This document shows positions 30,099-38,742 of a stretch of 64,000 nucleotides of DNA, piece by piece. The first letter of the stretch is position 1, and the number at the start of each line of letters is the position of its first letter. Location of the stretch: assembly GCF_003846445.2 (NCBI RefSeq), contig NZ_CP030139.2, positions 1,488,001-1,552,000 of the forward strand. Reading direction: 5' to 3'. The position numbers and the translations under genes are program-made. The stretch is from Synechococcus elongatus PCC 11801. Its GTDB lineage: Bacteria; Cyanobacteriota; Cyanobacteriia; Synechococcales; Synechococcaceae. Below the pieces are notes generated by a model. The model was given only the letters and a program-made list of their open reading frames with translations, did not search any database and was not told the DNA's origin.

Positions 30099-30644
30099 GT
30101 GGTTGCCGTTCCTGTGGCTATTTTAGAAAGTCATGTTTGGACTGCCTTTGCGATTTCTCTCGGCAGTAACCTAGGGAACCGAGCTCTGCACCTCCAGCAG
30201 GCGATCGCGCAACTAAGAGACCTGACCAGCATTCGCCAGCTACAAGTTTCGGCCATCTATCAAACACCGCCTGTAGGGCCACCCCAGCCGGATTACTACA
30301 ATGCCTGCGCGATCGCAGAAACCTCCCTTGCGCCCCACGATTTGCTCCGACAACTGCAGGCGTTAGAGGCTGCTGCGGGTCGTGAACGTTTGGAGCACTG
30401 GGGGCCGCGCACCCTGGACTTAGATCTGCTGCTCTACGGCGATCGCCAGATTCAAAGCCCGACCCTGTCGGTGCCGCATCCCTATCTGACCCAGCGAGCC
30501 TTTGTCTTGATTCCTCTAGCAGCGATCGCCCCCGATTGGATTGAACCAGTCACTAGAGAGGCGATCGCCACCTTGGCGCAACGGGTGGACTCAACCGGAA
30601 TCGAGCGACTCGGTAGCATGGAAACGTTGGCCGAGAGCCCCTAA
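30099..30644 (+). CDS. folK: 2-amino-4-hydroxy-6-hydroxymethyldihydropteridine pyrophosphokinase
   Basis: HPPK of 181 residues, making the DHPS substrate in folate synthesis. Characteristic blocks are ISLGSNLGNRALHLQQAI, VSAIYQTPPVGPPQPDYYNAC and the ATP/Mg site RTLDLDLLLYGD, followed by SVPHPYLTQRAFVLIPL. The start is GTG at 30099; a start slightly downstream is possible because homologues begin close to AISLGSN. The stop overlaps the next ATG (TAATG). Confidence 0.94.
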   Translation: MVAVPVAILESHVWTAFAISLGSNLGNRALHLQQAIAQLRDLTSIRQLQVSAIYQTPPVGPPQPDYYNACAIAETSLAPHDLLRQLQALEAAAGRERLEHWGPRTLDLDLLLYGDRQIQSPTLSVPHPYLTQRAFVLIPLAAIAPDWIEPVTREAIATLAQRVDSTGIERLGSMETLAESP

Positions 30645-31189
30645 TGAATCGCACCCCGCCGGAAATTCTGCGTCAGACACTCTCCTATCGCAGCCGCAAA
30701 TTCGACTTTGAAGTCAACCAACTGCGCCTACCCAACACAGTCGAGGGCGAATGGGCCTGTATTCGGCATCCAGGCGGAGCACTAGCGGTTCCTGTTTTGC
30801 CGGATGGTCGTTTAGTGTTGGTGCGTCAATATCGGTTTGCGGCAGAAGGCTGGTTGCTGGAATTTCCGGCAGGCACCGTCGAAGATCACGAAGATCCAGC
30901 AGCCACGATCGCCCGCGAAATTGAAGAAGAAACGGGTTATCGTGCTGGCACATGGCAACACCTCGGGGACTTTTTCCTCGCACCAGGCTATTCCGATGAG
31001 GTGATTTACGCCTACCTCGCCACTGACTTAGAAAAGCTGGAGCATCCGCCTGCAGGCGATGAAGATGAAGACATTGAAGTGCTGGCTTTGACGCCTGAAG
31101 AGTTGAGCGCAGCGATCCGTAATGGTGAGCCGGTAGACGCGAAAACAATCACGGCTTTCTGGCTCTATCAGCAGCTGAAGCAAAGCTAA
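30644..31189 (+). CDS. Nudix hydrolase, ADP-ribose pyrophosphatase type
   Basis: Nudix enzyme of 181 residues. The Nudix box is complete: GTVEDHEDPAATIAREIEEE (G-x5-E-x7-R-E-U-x-E-E-x-G). The preceding VRQYRFAAEGWLLEFPAG and following APGYSDEVIYAYLA match the ADP-ribose/ADP-sugar pyrophosphatase subgroup, which hydrolyses ADP-ribose to AMP and ribose phosphate. The overlap with folK by one base suggests translational coupling. Confidence 0.9.
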   Translation: MNRTPPEILRQTLSYRSRKFDFEVNQLRLPNTVEGEWACIRHPGGALAVPVLPDGRLVLVRQYRFAAEGWLLEFPAGTVEDHEDPAATIAREIEEETGYRAGTWQHLGDFFLAPGYSDEVIYAYLATDLEKLEHPPAGDEDEDIEVLALTPEELSAAIRNGEPVDAKTITAFWLYQQLKQS

Positions 31190-31362
31190 GAGACTGGCAA
31201 GTCCATCATCAGCAAGCAGTTGCCATCTATCGATCTGGGACTTCCTTTGGTCGCAGATTGCACTGAATGGCTATAAATCTATGCGGCAGATAAAAAGCCT
31301 ATCGCACTTGGCACTGTCTACTCGGATGGCTAGACTCAAGGCATCGAATTTTAGATGCTGAG

Positions 31363-32052
31363 ATGGCGAATTGCCCCAACTGTGGTTCAGACCACATTAG
31401 TTTGAAGCAAAATAGCCAAGTCACTTGGGGAATATCTGGATTGGGATATGCAGCTCTTGGCATTATTGAAATAGTATCTAATGAAACAGATGCATTTAAC
31501 TATTGCTTAGACTGTGGAACCACATGGCGAGCTAGTGATGCCTTTGCCGTTCTTAAATCAATAGAAATTCTATTAGGTTGTCAACTCGATATTGCTCACG
31601 AAAAAGACAGAGATCTAATGAATAAATTTCTTGAAGATTTCGTTCCTCAGTTTGTAAAAATTAAGCATGAAAAAGGATTAATTAAATCTAGTCTTGTAGC
31701 TCTTGGGAGTCAAGAAAATTATCATCTATTAACTAACAAAGGTCTTATCATTGGCATTTTAATCTCATTTTTACTAGTCGTGCTAATGGCATTTATTTCA
31801 GCTTATCTAAGGGAAACGATTTTGATTTTGATGGGCGTGATTTTGGCATTTGTTAGCCCTGTTGTTGGAATTTACTATGATAATTTTGTATCTAAAAAAA
31901 GTAAGAAAAGAAAATGGATTGAAAAACGAGAGGCCCGATTAAAGGAGCTTAGGTCATCCCAAATTCAGCTAGAAGCTAAACTAAATGAAGCTAATATCAA
32001 GATCGAACAATTGATTGAGCAATTCAAAGCAGGCTGCGAATCAGAAGTATAG
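31363..32052 (+). CDS. AT-rich gene: zinc-ribbon and transmembrane protein
   Basis: Protein of 229 residues. The N terminus has CPNCGS, and residues about 48-55 CLDCGTTW complete a four-cysteine zinc ribbon. Two adjacent membrane helices follow (about 125-165, GLIIGILISFLLVVLMAFIS and ILILMGVILAFVSPVVGIYY), then a basic stretch and a coiled coil (about 180-225, KKSKKRKWIEKREARLKELRSS). The gene is clearly AT-rich compared with neighbours and lacks HIP1 octamers, so lateral acquisition is likely. No family recognised. ATG at 31363. Confidence 0.72.
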   Translation: MANCPNCGSDHISLKQNSQVTWGISGLGYAALGIIEIVSNETDAFNYCLDCGTTWRASDAFAVLKSIEILLGCQLDIAHEKDRDLMNKFLEDFVPQFVKIKHEKGLIKSSLVALGSQENYHLLTNKGLIIGILISFLLVVLMAFISAYLRETILILMGVILAFVSPVVGIYYDNFVSKKSKKRKWIEKREARLKELRSSQIQLEAKLNEANIKIEQLIEQFKAGCESEV

Positions 32053-32115
32053 AATCCGAAGTGGAATTGCAATAGTTTTACACATCAGTCTTGGCTGGCA
32101 GAGACTTTGAAGCTA

Positions 32116-33150
32116 ATGATTTTGGACGATTGGTTTGCTGAAATTGCGGCGCTCCAAGCCTGCCATTCGCCGAGCGGTTGGGAAGGCGAGATTGATACTT
32201 ATCTCCAGCAGCGTTTTCAGGCGTTGGGTTGCAGTCCTGAGCAGGATGAAGCAGGCAATCTGATTGTGCGAATTGCGGGCGATCGCCCCGAGGTGATTGC
32301 CATCACGGCCCACAAAGACGAAATCGGCATGATTGTCGAAGCAATCGCGCCAGAGGGTCGTGTCCGTGTCAATCGGCTCGGTGGCTCCTATCCCTGGACT
32401 TATGGCGAAGGGCCGGTGGAGTTGCTGGGCGATCGCGCGATCGTGCCTGGCATTCTCAGTTTTGGTGCACGCCATGTTTCCCACGCTTCGCCTCAGAAGG
32501 CATTGCAGACCGAAAAGGCTCTAACTTGGCCAGACACTTGGATTGAAACCAAACAGTCCTTAGAAGCACTGCAAGCAGCAGGTGTCCGACCCGGCACTCG
32601 CGTCGTGGTTAGTCGCGATCGCAAGCGACCGCAGCGCTTAGGGCAACATATTGCTGGCTATGCCCTCGACAACAAAGCCTCGCTGGCAATTTTGCTCGAT
32701 CTGGCAGTGCAGCTGAAGCAGCCTCGCTACACCGTTCATCTTGTCGCCTCAGCCAAAGAAGAAGTGGGTGCGGTCGGAGCGCTCTTCCATAGCCAACGTC
32801 AGCGATTAGCGGCCTTGATTGCCTTGGAGATTATTCCCGTTGCGCCGGAATATCCGATCGCTGCCAGCGAAGCACCCGTCCTGCTGTCCCAAGATGCTTA
32901 CGGCCTGTATGACGAGGATCTAAATCAAGACTTGCGACAAGCCGCGATCGCGATCGACTTGCCGATACAGGAAGCAGTTTTGCAGGGCTTTGGCAGTGAT
33001 GGCTCGATCGCCATGAAGTTTGGTCATGTGCCTCGAGCCGCTTGCTTAGGCTTTGCCACGGACAACACCCACGGCTACGAAATCGCGAACCTTGCTGCGA
33101 TCGCCCAGTGCAGTCATTGGCTGCAGCAGTATCTTCAGCCAGTAGGATGA
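32116..33150 (+). CDS. M42 family metallopeptidase
   Basis: Peptidase of about 344 residues of the FrvX/M42 aminopeptidase family. Zinc-ligand motifs appear in order: AITAHKDEIGMIV, GYALDNKASLAILL, ASAKEEVGAVGAL, VALEI-like ALIALEIIPVAP, and a late NTHGYE. Family members form tetrahedral dodecamers and remove N-terminal residues from peptides. The ATG at 32116 is preferred; an in-frame TTG at 32107 adds three residues. Confidence 0.88.
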   Translation: MILDDWFAEIAALQACHSPSGWEGEIDTYLQQRFQALGCSPEQDEAGNLIVRIAGDRPEVIAITAHKDEIGMIVEAIAPEGRVRVNRLGGSYPWTYGEGPVELLGDRAIVPGILSFGARHVSHASPQKALQTEKALTWPDTWIETKQSLEALQAAGVRPGTRVVVSRDRKRPQRLGQHIAGYALDNKASLAILLDLAVQLKQPRYTVHLVASAKEEVGAVGALFHSQRQRLAALIALEIIPVAPEYPIAASEAPVLLSQDAYGLYDEDLNQDLRQAAIAIDLPIQEAVLQGFGSDGSIAMKFGHVPRAACLGFATDNTHGYEIANLAAIAQCSHWLQQYLQPVG

Positions 33151-33172
33151 GAGCGAGTCAAGGTCGCGGTGC

Positions 33173-33910
33173 ATGACGATAGAACCGGCCCAGGAGCCGC
33201 TCGACGAGGATTGGGATAGTTGGGTCGATGCCGACGCGAATGCGGCAACACCCGTGACGCCTATGGCGATCGCTGCCCGCACAGAACCTAAGGGACCGCT
33301 GGCACTGGTGGAAACGGCTTTCATGGCCAGTGCTGCGGCGCTGCTTTGGTTAGTCAACTTCTTCTTCCCCCTGGGGCCGGTGCTACGGGTGCTATTCCCC
33401 TTGCCGATCGCCTTGCTCTACCGACGCTGGGGCCCGCGTAGCGCTTGGCTAGGGGCGATCGTCGCCAGTCTGTTGTTGTTCGTCCTCCTCGGTCCCACTC
33501 GCGGCATCCTCTTTTTGCTGCCGCCGGGTTGCCTCGGCGTTTTACTAGGCTGCTGCTGGCAGCGACGCCTTTCCTGGGGCTGGTCGATTCTGCTGGGAGG
33601 CGGCCTAGAGACCATTGGCTTTTTCTTCCGCCTCGGAGTTTTGTCAGTACTCTTGGGCGAGGACATTTGGACCTACCTCACAGCTCAAGTCACGGGCTTC
33701 TTAGAGTGGTTGATGGGACTGATGGGCTGGCTGGGCCAGATTCCACTCTCAACCGTGCAAGCGGTGGCCTTGGTAACGATCGCTCTCAGCAGTCTGCTCT
33801 ACGTCCTTGTTGTGCATGGGGTGGCTTGGGTGCTCTTCCGCCGCTTGGGAACCCCGATTCCTGCCCCACCAGAGTGGTTACAGACCGTCCTTGATCTCGA
33901 TGCTGCCTGA
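33173..33910 (+). CDS. DUF2232-type membrane protein
   Basis: Integral membrane protein of 245 residues with an acidic N-terminal tail (about 1-40) and about six hydrophobic segments, including LVETAFMASAAALLWLVNFF, LGAIVASLLLFVLLG and VQAVALVTIALSSLLYVLVV. It resembles DUF2232 proteins common in cyanobacteria, with no defined role. It lies 22 nt after the M42 gene and its stop lies inside the start of the cobT-like gene (11-nt overlap). Confidence 0.75.
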   Translation: MTIEPAQEPLDEDWDSWVDADANAATPVTPMAIAARTEPKGPLALVETAFMASAAALLWLVNFFFPLGPVLRVLFPLPIALLYRRWGPRSAWLGAIVASLLLFVLLGPTRGILFLLPPGCLGVLLGCCWQRRLSWGWSILLGGGLETIGFFFRLGVLSVLLGEDIWTYLTAQVTGFLEWLMGLMGWLGQIPLSTVQAVALVTIALSSLLYVLVVHGVAWVLFRRLGTPIPAPPEWLQTVLDLDAA

Positions 33911-35045
33911 CGCGATCGCTTGCTGGGGGGGTGAAGCCCAACTGAACCCTTGGTTGACTCAAGTTCAGGGGCGATCGCCTTTGTTGGCTGTTCTGCTGGC
34001 CTTTACTGAAACGGCACTGATCCCCGGCATTTCAGCAGCGGGCAAAACGCCTCGCGATCGCCGCTACACTGCCCACGCTGATGCTGAGTTTCTCTACAAC
34101 GGTCCGACTCCGCATCCGCAATACCCATTGCCTCCATTACAGGCAGGCGCATCGCCAGTTCTGATCACGCGAGCCTGCGTGGAGCAGTTGGCCACGCCAC
34201 TCGTCTTGATCGATGCAGGACTGGTGCAGCCATTGCCAGTTCCAGCCATTCGCCTCGCTAGTCAACCGGCACGCTGCCTCAGTACTGGCCAGGCCTTACC
34301 GATCGCAGTCGCAGAACAACTTTTCCAGCAAGGACAGGCCCAAGGGGCGGCGATCGCGGCTCAACATCCCGATCGCTGGTTGGTTCTGGGTGAATGTGTG
34401 GTTGGCGGCACCAGCACAGCCCTAGCCCTGCTATTGGCATTGGGCGTGGAAGCAGCCGGCTGCGTCAGTAGCAGCCATCCCACCTGTAACCACACCCAGA
34501 AGTTAGCGATTGTTCAACAAGGACTCGCGGTAATTTCCGATCGCACTCAGCGATCGCCCTTGGCACTCGCAGCAGCGATCGCCGATCCGATGTTGATTGC
34601 GGCAGCGGGATTGGCCATGGCGGCTAGTCAAACGATGCCGATTCTGTTGGCGGGTGGCACTCAAATGCTGGCAGCCTACGCACTGATGGCCGCGATCGCT
34701 CGCACTGGCGTGGCATGGCAACCGGATCGGATTGCCGTCGGGACGACCCGTTGGGTAATGGCTGATCGCAGTGCCCAGGTGGCTCAATTAGGGCCCGCGA
34801 TCGCTGCACAACTGGGCTCAGAACCATTGCTGCTATCCACACAGCTGGATTTCAGCCAATCGCGCCATGCGCAATTGCGCGTCTACGAGCAGGGCTTTGT
34901 TAAAGAAGGGGTTGCTGCGGGAGGCATGGCGATCGCCGCCAGTTTGACCTGCGGTGCCACTGTCGAAACCCTACGAGCATGGGTGGATGATTTGGGCGAT
35001 CGCGCGATCGCAGCTAGCGGTATTGCAAGTGCGGCGACTGATTGA
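33900..35045 (+). CDS. CobT-like nicotinate-nucleotide phosphoribosyltransferase family protein
   Basis: Protein of 381 residues of the TIGR00303-type family, distant from classical CobT, with a Gly-rich segment VLGECVVGGTSTALALLLALG and a later ILLAGGTQMLAAYALM. It is presumed to act on nicotinate mononucleotide in assembling the lower ligand of a cobamide; S. elongatus-type cyanobacteria make pseudocobalamin, so the accepted base may not be dimethylbenzimidazole. The frame opens at 33807, but the ATG at 33900 fits the family N terminus. Overlaps the previous gene by 11 nt. Confidence 0.82.
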   Translation: MLPDAIACWGGEAQLNPWLTQVQGRSPLLAVLLAFTETALIPGISAAGKTPRDRRYTAHADAEFLYNGPTPHPQYPLPPLQAGASPVLITRACVEQLATPLVLIDAGLVQPLPVPAIRLASQPARCLSTGQALPIAVAEQLFQQGQAQGAAIAAQHPDRWLVLGECVVGGTSTALALLLALGVEAAGCVSSSHPTCNHTQKLAIVQQGLAVISDRTQRSPLALAAAIADPMLIAAAGLAMAASQTMPILLAGGTQMLAAYALMAAIARTGVAWQPDRIAVGTTRWVMADRSAQVAQLGPAIAAQLGSEPLLLSTQLDFSQSRHAQLRVYEQGFVKEGVAAGGMAIAASLTCGATVETLRAWVDDLGDRAIAASGIASAATD

Positions 35046-35268
35046 GGACTTGTTCTTCCAAGGCAGCAATCCGGCCATAGGCGGCTGTGAGCTGGGCATG
35101 CAGCCGTTGAACTTGCAGATCGGCCTCTGCAGTGGACTCTGGCGTTGCAACTGCGACTGAGAAGGCGGGCTGCTGCTGAAGCACATATTGATGCAGCTCA
35201 CACAAGACCAACCACTGGCGATCGAGTTGAGCTTGGAGTTCGCGAATTTGAGATTCCAGGTCGGTCAT
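35014..35268 (-). CDS. Small coiled-coil protein
   Basis: Acidic protein of 84 residues, almost entirely helical: MTDLESQIRELQAQLDRQW and LQVQRLHAQLTAAYGRIAAL show heptad spacing typical of coiled coils. The 3' end overlaps the 3' end of the cobT-like gene by 32 nt. ATG at 35268. No enzyme motif; a structural or adaptor role is possible. The gene is probably real because the codon content and coiled-coil pattern are coherent, but it is short. Confidence 0.55.
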   Translation of the reverse strand: MTDLESQIRELQAQLDRQWLVLCELHQYVLQQQPAFSVAVATPESTAEADLQVQRLHAQLTAAYGRIAALEEQVLNQSPHLQYR

Positions 35269-35393
35269 ATGGGCAGGGGCAATGGCACTTCGGCCATCTT
35301 AAAAATCGGAATCAAGGCAGGCAGCGTTGATCCCAAAGACTTAACTTTCGGGGGCGCTGTAGCATGACCGAGGGATTTGCCTGAGCCGATCGG

Positions 35394-36458
35394 ATGTTTT
35401 TGAGTCGTCGCCGTTTTCTGCAAGCGAGTGCGGGGTTGCCAGCGCTGGCACTGACTGGCTGCCGCTCGGCTGACTTGCAGTTGGCACTGCCAGGCAACAC
35501 AATTCCCGCGCCGATTCTGCGGCGATTTCAAGATCGCACTCGTCTGACAGTGCAGCTCGATCGCTGGTCTGGCTTGGCGGAGAGTAGCCGTCGCTTGCTG
35601 AACGATGACCCCACGCAACTGCCGAATCTGGTCGGCATTGGGGATGGCTGGCTGCAACAAGCGATCGCCTCAGGACGACTCGCACCTTTCAACCCCAATC
35701 ACTGGCGGCATTGGACGGCTCTCCCCCAACGCTGGCGACAACAACTTCGCCGCGATCGCCAGGGTTTTCTCAGTGATGCAGGTGAGATTTGGGCAGCGCC
35801 CTACCGCTGGGGCACAACGATGATTGCCTTTCGCCGCGATCGCCTGACCAGTCCGCTCCAAGACTGGACCGATCTCTGGCGTCCAGAGCTGCGAGGGCAA
35901 CTGATTCTGCCGGACGATCCGCGAGAGGTGATTGGTCTCACCTTGAAGCGCTTGGGCTGGAGCTACAACCAACCCAACTTGGCTGAGATTCCCGACCTTG
36001 AGCCGCTGTTGAAGTCACTCCACCAACAGGTCAAGCTCTACAGTTCTCGGAATTATTTACAGCCACTGCTGCTGGGTGATGCCTTAGCTGCCGTGGGCTG
36101 GTCGGCAGATATTTTGGCAGCACTGCGCCGTGACTCTCGCCTGTCTGCAGTGGTGCCACGATCCGGGACGTCCATTTGGCTTGATCTCTGGGTACAACCA
36201 CAGAAACGGGTGAGTGAAGCCTTGAGCGATCGCTGGATTGACTTTGGTTGGTCGCCCGCGATCGCCCCACAATTTGCAGCCCTTGGGCTGGCAGCTTCAC
36301 CGGCTGTGTTGACTGCTGCAGCCATTGCCCCAGCCAAGGCAGCCCCCCTCCAGATCCCGCCAAAGGCCATCTTGGAGAAAAGTGAGCTGATCTTGCCCCT
36401 ACCGGAAACAGTGCGCGATCGCTATCTCGAACTTTGGCAAACGATTCGCCGAGCTTGA
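35394..36458 (+). CDS. Periplasmic solute-binding protein, polyamine/iron-type, Tat lipoprotein
   Basis: Protein of 354 residues. The signal sequence MFLSRRRFLQASAGLPALALTGC has a twin-arginine motif (SRRRFLQ) and a lipobox LTGC, so it is probably a Tat-exported lipoprotein. The body resembles extracellular binding proteins of the PotD/FbpA type (LPNLVGIGDGWLQQAIASG, IWAAPYRWGTTMIAFRRD, LRGQLILPDDPREVIGLTL). No permease or ATPase gene is adjacent, so the transport partner is elsewhere or the protein has another role. ATG at 35394. Confidence 0.82.
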   Translation: MFLSRRRFLQASAGLPALALTGCRSADLQLALPGNTIPAPILRRFQDRTRLTVQLDRWSGLAESSRRLLNDDPTQLPNLVGIGDGWLQQAIASGRLAPFNPNHWRHWTALPQRWRQQLRRDRQGFLSDAGEIWAAPYRWGTTMIAFRRDRLTSPLQDWTDLWRPELRGQLILPDDPREVIGLTLKRLGWSYNQPNLAEIPDLEPLLKSLHQQVKLYSSRNYLQPLLLGDALAAVGWSADILAALRRDSRLSAVVPRSGTSIWLDLWVQPQKRVSEALSDRWIDFGWSPAIAPQFAALGLAASPAVLTAAAIAPAKAAPLQIPPKAILEKSELILPLPETVRDRYLELWQTIRRA

Positions 36459-36468
36459 AGCAGCCTGA

Positions 36469-37764
36469 TCAGCGATCGCGATGCAGGAATGGTTTCGCCT
36501 GAGCACCGCTGTAGGTGGCGGCAATTTGCCCATCGCCGCTGAGGACGTACTTGTAGGTCACCAGTCCTTCCAGACCAACGGGACCACGGGGCGGTAGTTT
36601 TTGGGTACTGATCCCCACTTCCGCACCGAAGCCATAGCGGAAGCCATCGGCAAAGCGGGTCGAGCAGTTGTGATAGACGCCGGCACTATCGACTTGGCTA
36701 AGAAACTGCGTGGCAGCAGCGGGATCTTCCGTAGCGATCGCATCGGTATGACCGGAGCCGTATTCATTGATGTGGGCGATCGCGGCTTCAAGGGTCGGCA
36801 CAATCCGCACGGCCAGAATCAGGTCGCTGTATTCAGTGCGCCAATCTTCTTCCGTCGCGGCTGCCATCGGCACGATCGCCTGAGCCGCTGCATCCCCGCG
36901 CAAACTGACACCTTTTGCTTGTAGTGCTTCCGCGACTACTGGCAGAAAACTGGGTGCGATCGCCTCGTGAATCAACAGCGTCTCGATCGCGTTGCAGGCC
37001 GCCGGATATTGGGTCTTGGCATCAACGGCAATCGTCACGGTTTTATCAATCGCAGCCGCCTGATCGACGTAAAGATGGCAGATACCGTCAGCGTGACCAA
37101 TCACCGGAATTCGGGTGTTGTCCTGCACAAAGCGAACAAAGCTATTGGAGCCACGCGGAATGATCAAATCGACATAGCGATCGAGCTTGAGCAGCGCCAG
37201 CGTTTCTTCGCGGCTAGTCAGCAAGCGAATTGCATCAACCGGGGCTTGTTGTTCAGCCAGCGCCTGGGCGATCGCCGCCACGATCGCTTGGCAAGACCGA
37301 ATCGCTTCGCGGCCGCCCTTGAGGATCGCGCCATTACCCGACTTGATCGCGAGTGAAGCAATCTGGATCACCGCATCGGGACGGGCTTCGAAGATAACGC
37401 CCAACACGCCCACCGGACAGGTCAGCCGCTGCAGGATCAGACCTTCATCCAACTCGCGATCGATCTGGATCTGACCCAGCGGGTCTGGCAGTTTAGCGAG
37501 ATCGCGGACACCGGCGATCGCCGCCGCTAGTTTGTCGGCATCCAATTTCAAACGGGCATAGAGTGCCGGTGCAATGCCCTCTGCGATCGCCGCTTCGCAG
37601 TCCGCCTGATTGGCCGCCAGAATCGTTTCTGCTTCCGCCATCAGTTTGGAAGCGATCGCCTCCAGCAAAGCTTGCCGTGCGGGGCCACTCCACTGCGCGA
37701 GCTGACGCGCCGCGGCACGAGTGGCTTGGGCTTGAACTTCAAGATCGGCAGACAGAGTAGCCAC
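36469..37764 (-). CDS. proA: Gamma-glutamyl phosphate reductase
   Basis: Protein of 431 residues, second enzyme of proline synthesis, reducing gamma-glutamyl phosphate to glutamate semialdehyde with NADPH. The catalytic cysteine C257 is intact in [15 protein letters not shown]. Other family blocks include [26 protein letters not shown] and [13 protein letters not shown]-like [14 protein letters not shown]. The start is GTG at 37764. This is the complete copy; compare the paralogue at 61712, which has valine at the equivalent position. Confidence 0.95.
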   Translation of the reverse strand: MATLSADLEVQAQATRAAARQLAQWSGPARQALLEAIASKLMAEAETILAANQADCEAAIAEGIAPALYARLKLDADKLAAAIAGVRDLAKLPDPLGQIQIDRELDEGLILQRLTCPVGVLGVIFEARPDAVIQIASLAIKSGNGAILKGGREAIRSCQAIVAAIAQALAEQQAPVDAIRLLTSREETLALLKLDRYVDLIIPRGSNSFVRFVQDNTRIPVIGHADGICHLYVDQAAAIDKTVTIAVDAKTQYPAACNAIETLLIHEAIAPSFLPVVAEALQAKGVSLRGDAAAQAIVPMAAATEEDWRTEYSDLILAVRIVPTLEAAIAHINEYGSGHTDAIATEDPAAATQFLSQVDSAGVYHNCSTRFADGFRYGFGAEVGISTQKLPPRGPVGLEGLVTYKYVLSGDGQIAATYSGAQAKPFLHRDR

Positions 37765-37902
37765 AGCAAATTAGGGACGGGCAACAAAAAACTGAAGGAG
37801 GGCTTTTAGGTGATCGGAATTAACCCCAGCCTGATCCTTGCTCCAGCCTATCTGGAAACTTCGCCGGACTTCAAACCGCGATCGCTATCCCCAACGCTGG
37901 AT

Positions 37903-38163
37903 CTAGCGACACTTCGACAGAGGTTCCACTTCGATTTCTTCGACGCGACCGTTGTCAAAGTCGACTTCCACACAAGTGCCGACAACAAGATTTCCTTCCA
38001 ACTCCGTCTGGTCAGTCACGGTCACGGCGCGATCGCCAATCGTCCAAGTTCCGACTGTCCCACTGGGGCGCTGCTGAATAATGCCGTAGAAGTCCTCCTT
38101 GGCTTGGGCAGGTAAGGACAGCAAACTTAGGCTGGCGATCGCCAGCCACAATAGCGGTTTCAT
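37903..38163 (-). CDS. Small secreted protein, DUF5666-like
   Basis: Exported protein of 86 residues with a clean signal peptide (MKPLLWLAIASLSLLSLPAQAKE). The mature part is a small beta-rich domain (FYGIIQQRPSGTVGTWTIGD, VVGTCVEVDFDNGRVEEIEV) with two cysteines, similar to the OB-like repeats of DUF5666. The frame opens at 38298 but the first 45 residues precede the signal peptide and are not credible. ATG at 38163. Confidence 0.75.
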   Translation of the reverse strand: MKPLLWLAIASLSLLSLPAQAKEDFYGIIQQRPSGTVGTWTIGDRAVTVTDQTELEGNLVVGTCVEVDFDNGRVEEIEVEPLSKCR

Positions 38164-38353
38164 GGGTCGCGCACCGACGAGGAGTTTTGACAAGTCCAGT
38201 ATCGATCGCACCTGATCGACGCTAGTTCCTAGTACTGAAGGTGCGATGCAATCGCCAATTCCATAGAGAAGACGCGTCAACAAGCGCTGACATCGCAAAT
38301 CATCAGCCTAGAATAAGGGGGCTAAGTACAAATACCTGAGGTCGGCAGTCGCT

Positions 38354-38629
38354 ATGACGGCAAGTGGTGAATTTCCCGTCAACAGTGCGCTTTCTGAGCG
38401 TGAGCTCCAGATCGTAGATCTCGTGGCGGCTGGGCTGACGAATCAGGAAATTGCCACCCAGCTCGATATCAGCAAGCGAACGGTAGACAACCACATCAGC
38501 AACATCCTCACCAAAACTGGCACGGACAACCGAGTCGCCTTGGTCCGTTGGGCCTTGCAGTGGGGCAAGGTCTGCCTCGATCAAGTCAACTGCTGCGTCC
38601 TGCCCAATCGCGATGCGGCGGCTTCCTAA
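38354..38629 (+). CDS. pedR: LuxR-type HTH regulator, PedR-like
   Basis: Small protein of 91 residues made of a GerE/LuxR helix-turn-helix alone (about 12-70, LSERELQIVDLVAAGLTNQE and ISKRTVDNHISNILTKTGTD) with a short cysteine-containing tail (C74, C80, C81). Synechocystis PedR is a same-sized protein that senses photosynthetic electron transport through thioredoxin acting on Cys80, and the cysteine at residue 80 is conserved here. It should therefore repress or activate target promoters in a light- and redox-dependent way. ATG at 38354. Confidence 0.82.
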   Translation: MTASGEFPVNSALSERELQIVDLVAAGLTNQEIATQLDISKRTVDNHISNILTKTGTDNRVALVRWALQWGKVCLDQVNCCVLPNRDAAAS

Positions 38630-38742
38630 GCTGCGATCGCTCCATCCTTATCCTGATTTTGACTTCCGAGACGTTCCCTTTTCAGACCATGCTGGAAAGG
38701 GTTCCTCTTTGGAACGCGCCCCCACCCGATTTCCCAAGAACG

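Noticed and set aside
38548-38742. N-terminal extension of hisS overlapping pedR
   Set aside because: Low-complexity extension out of character for the family; start at 38743 gives the normal N terminus.
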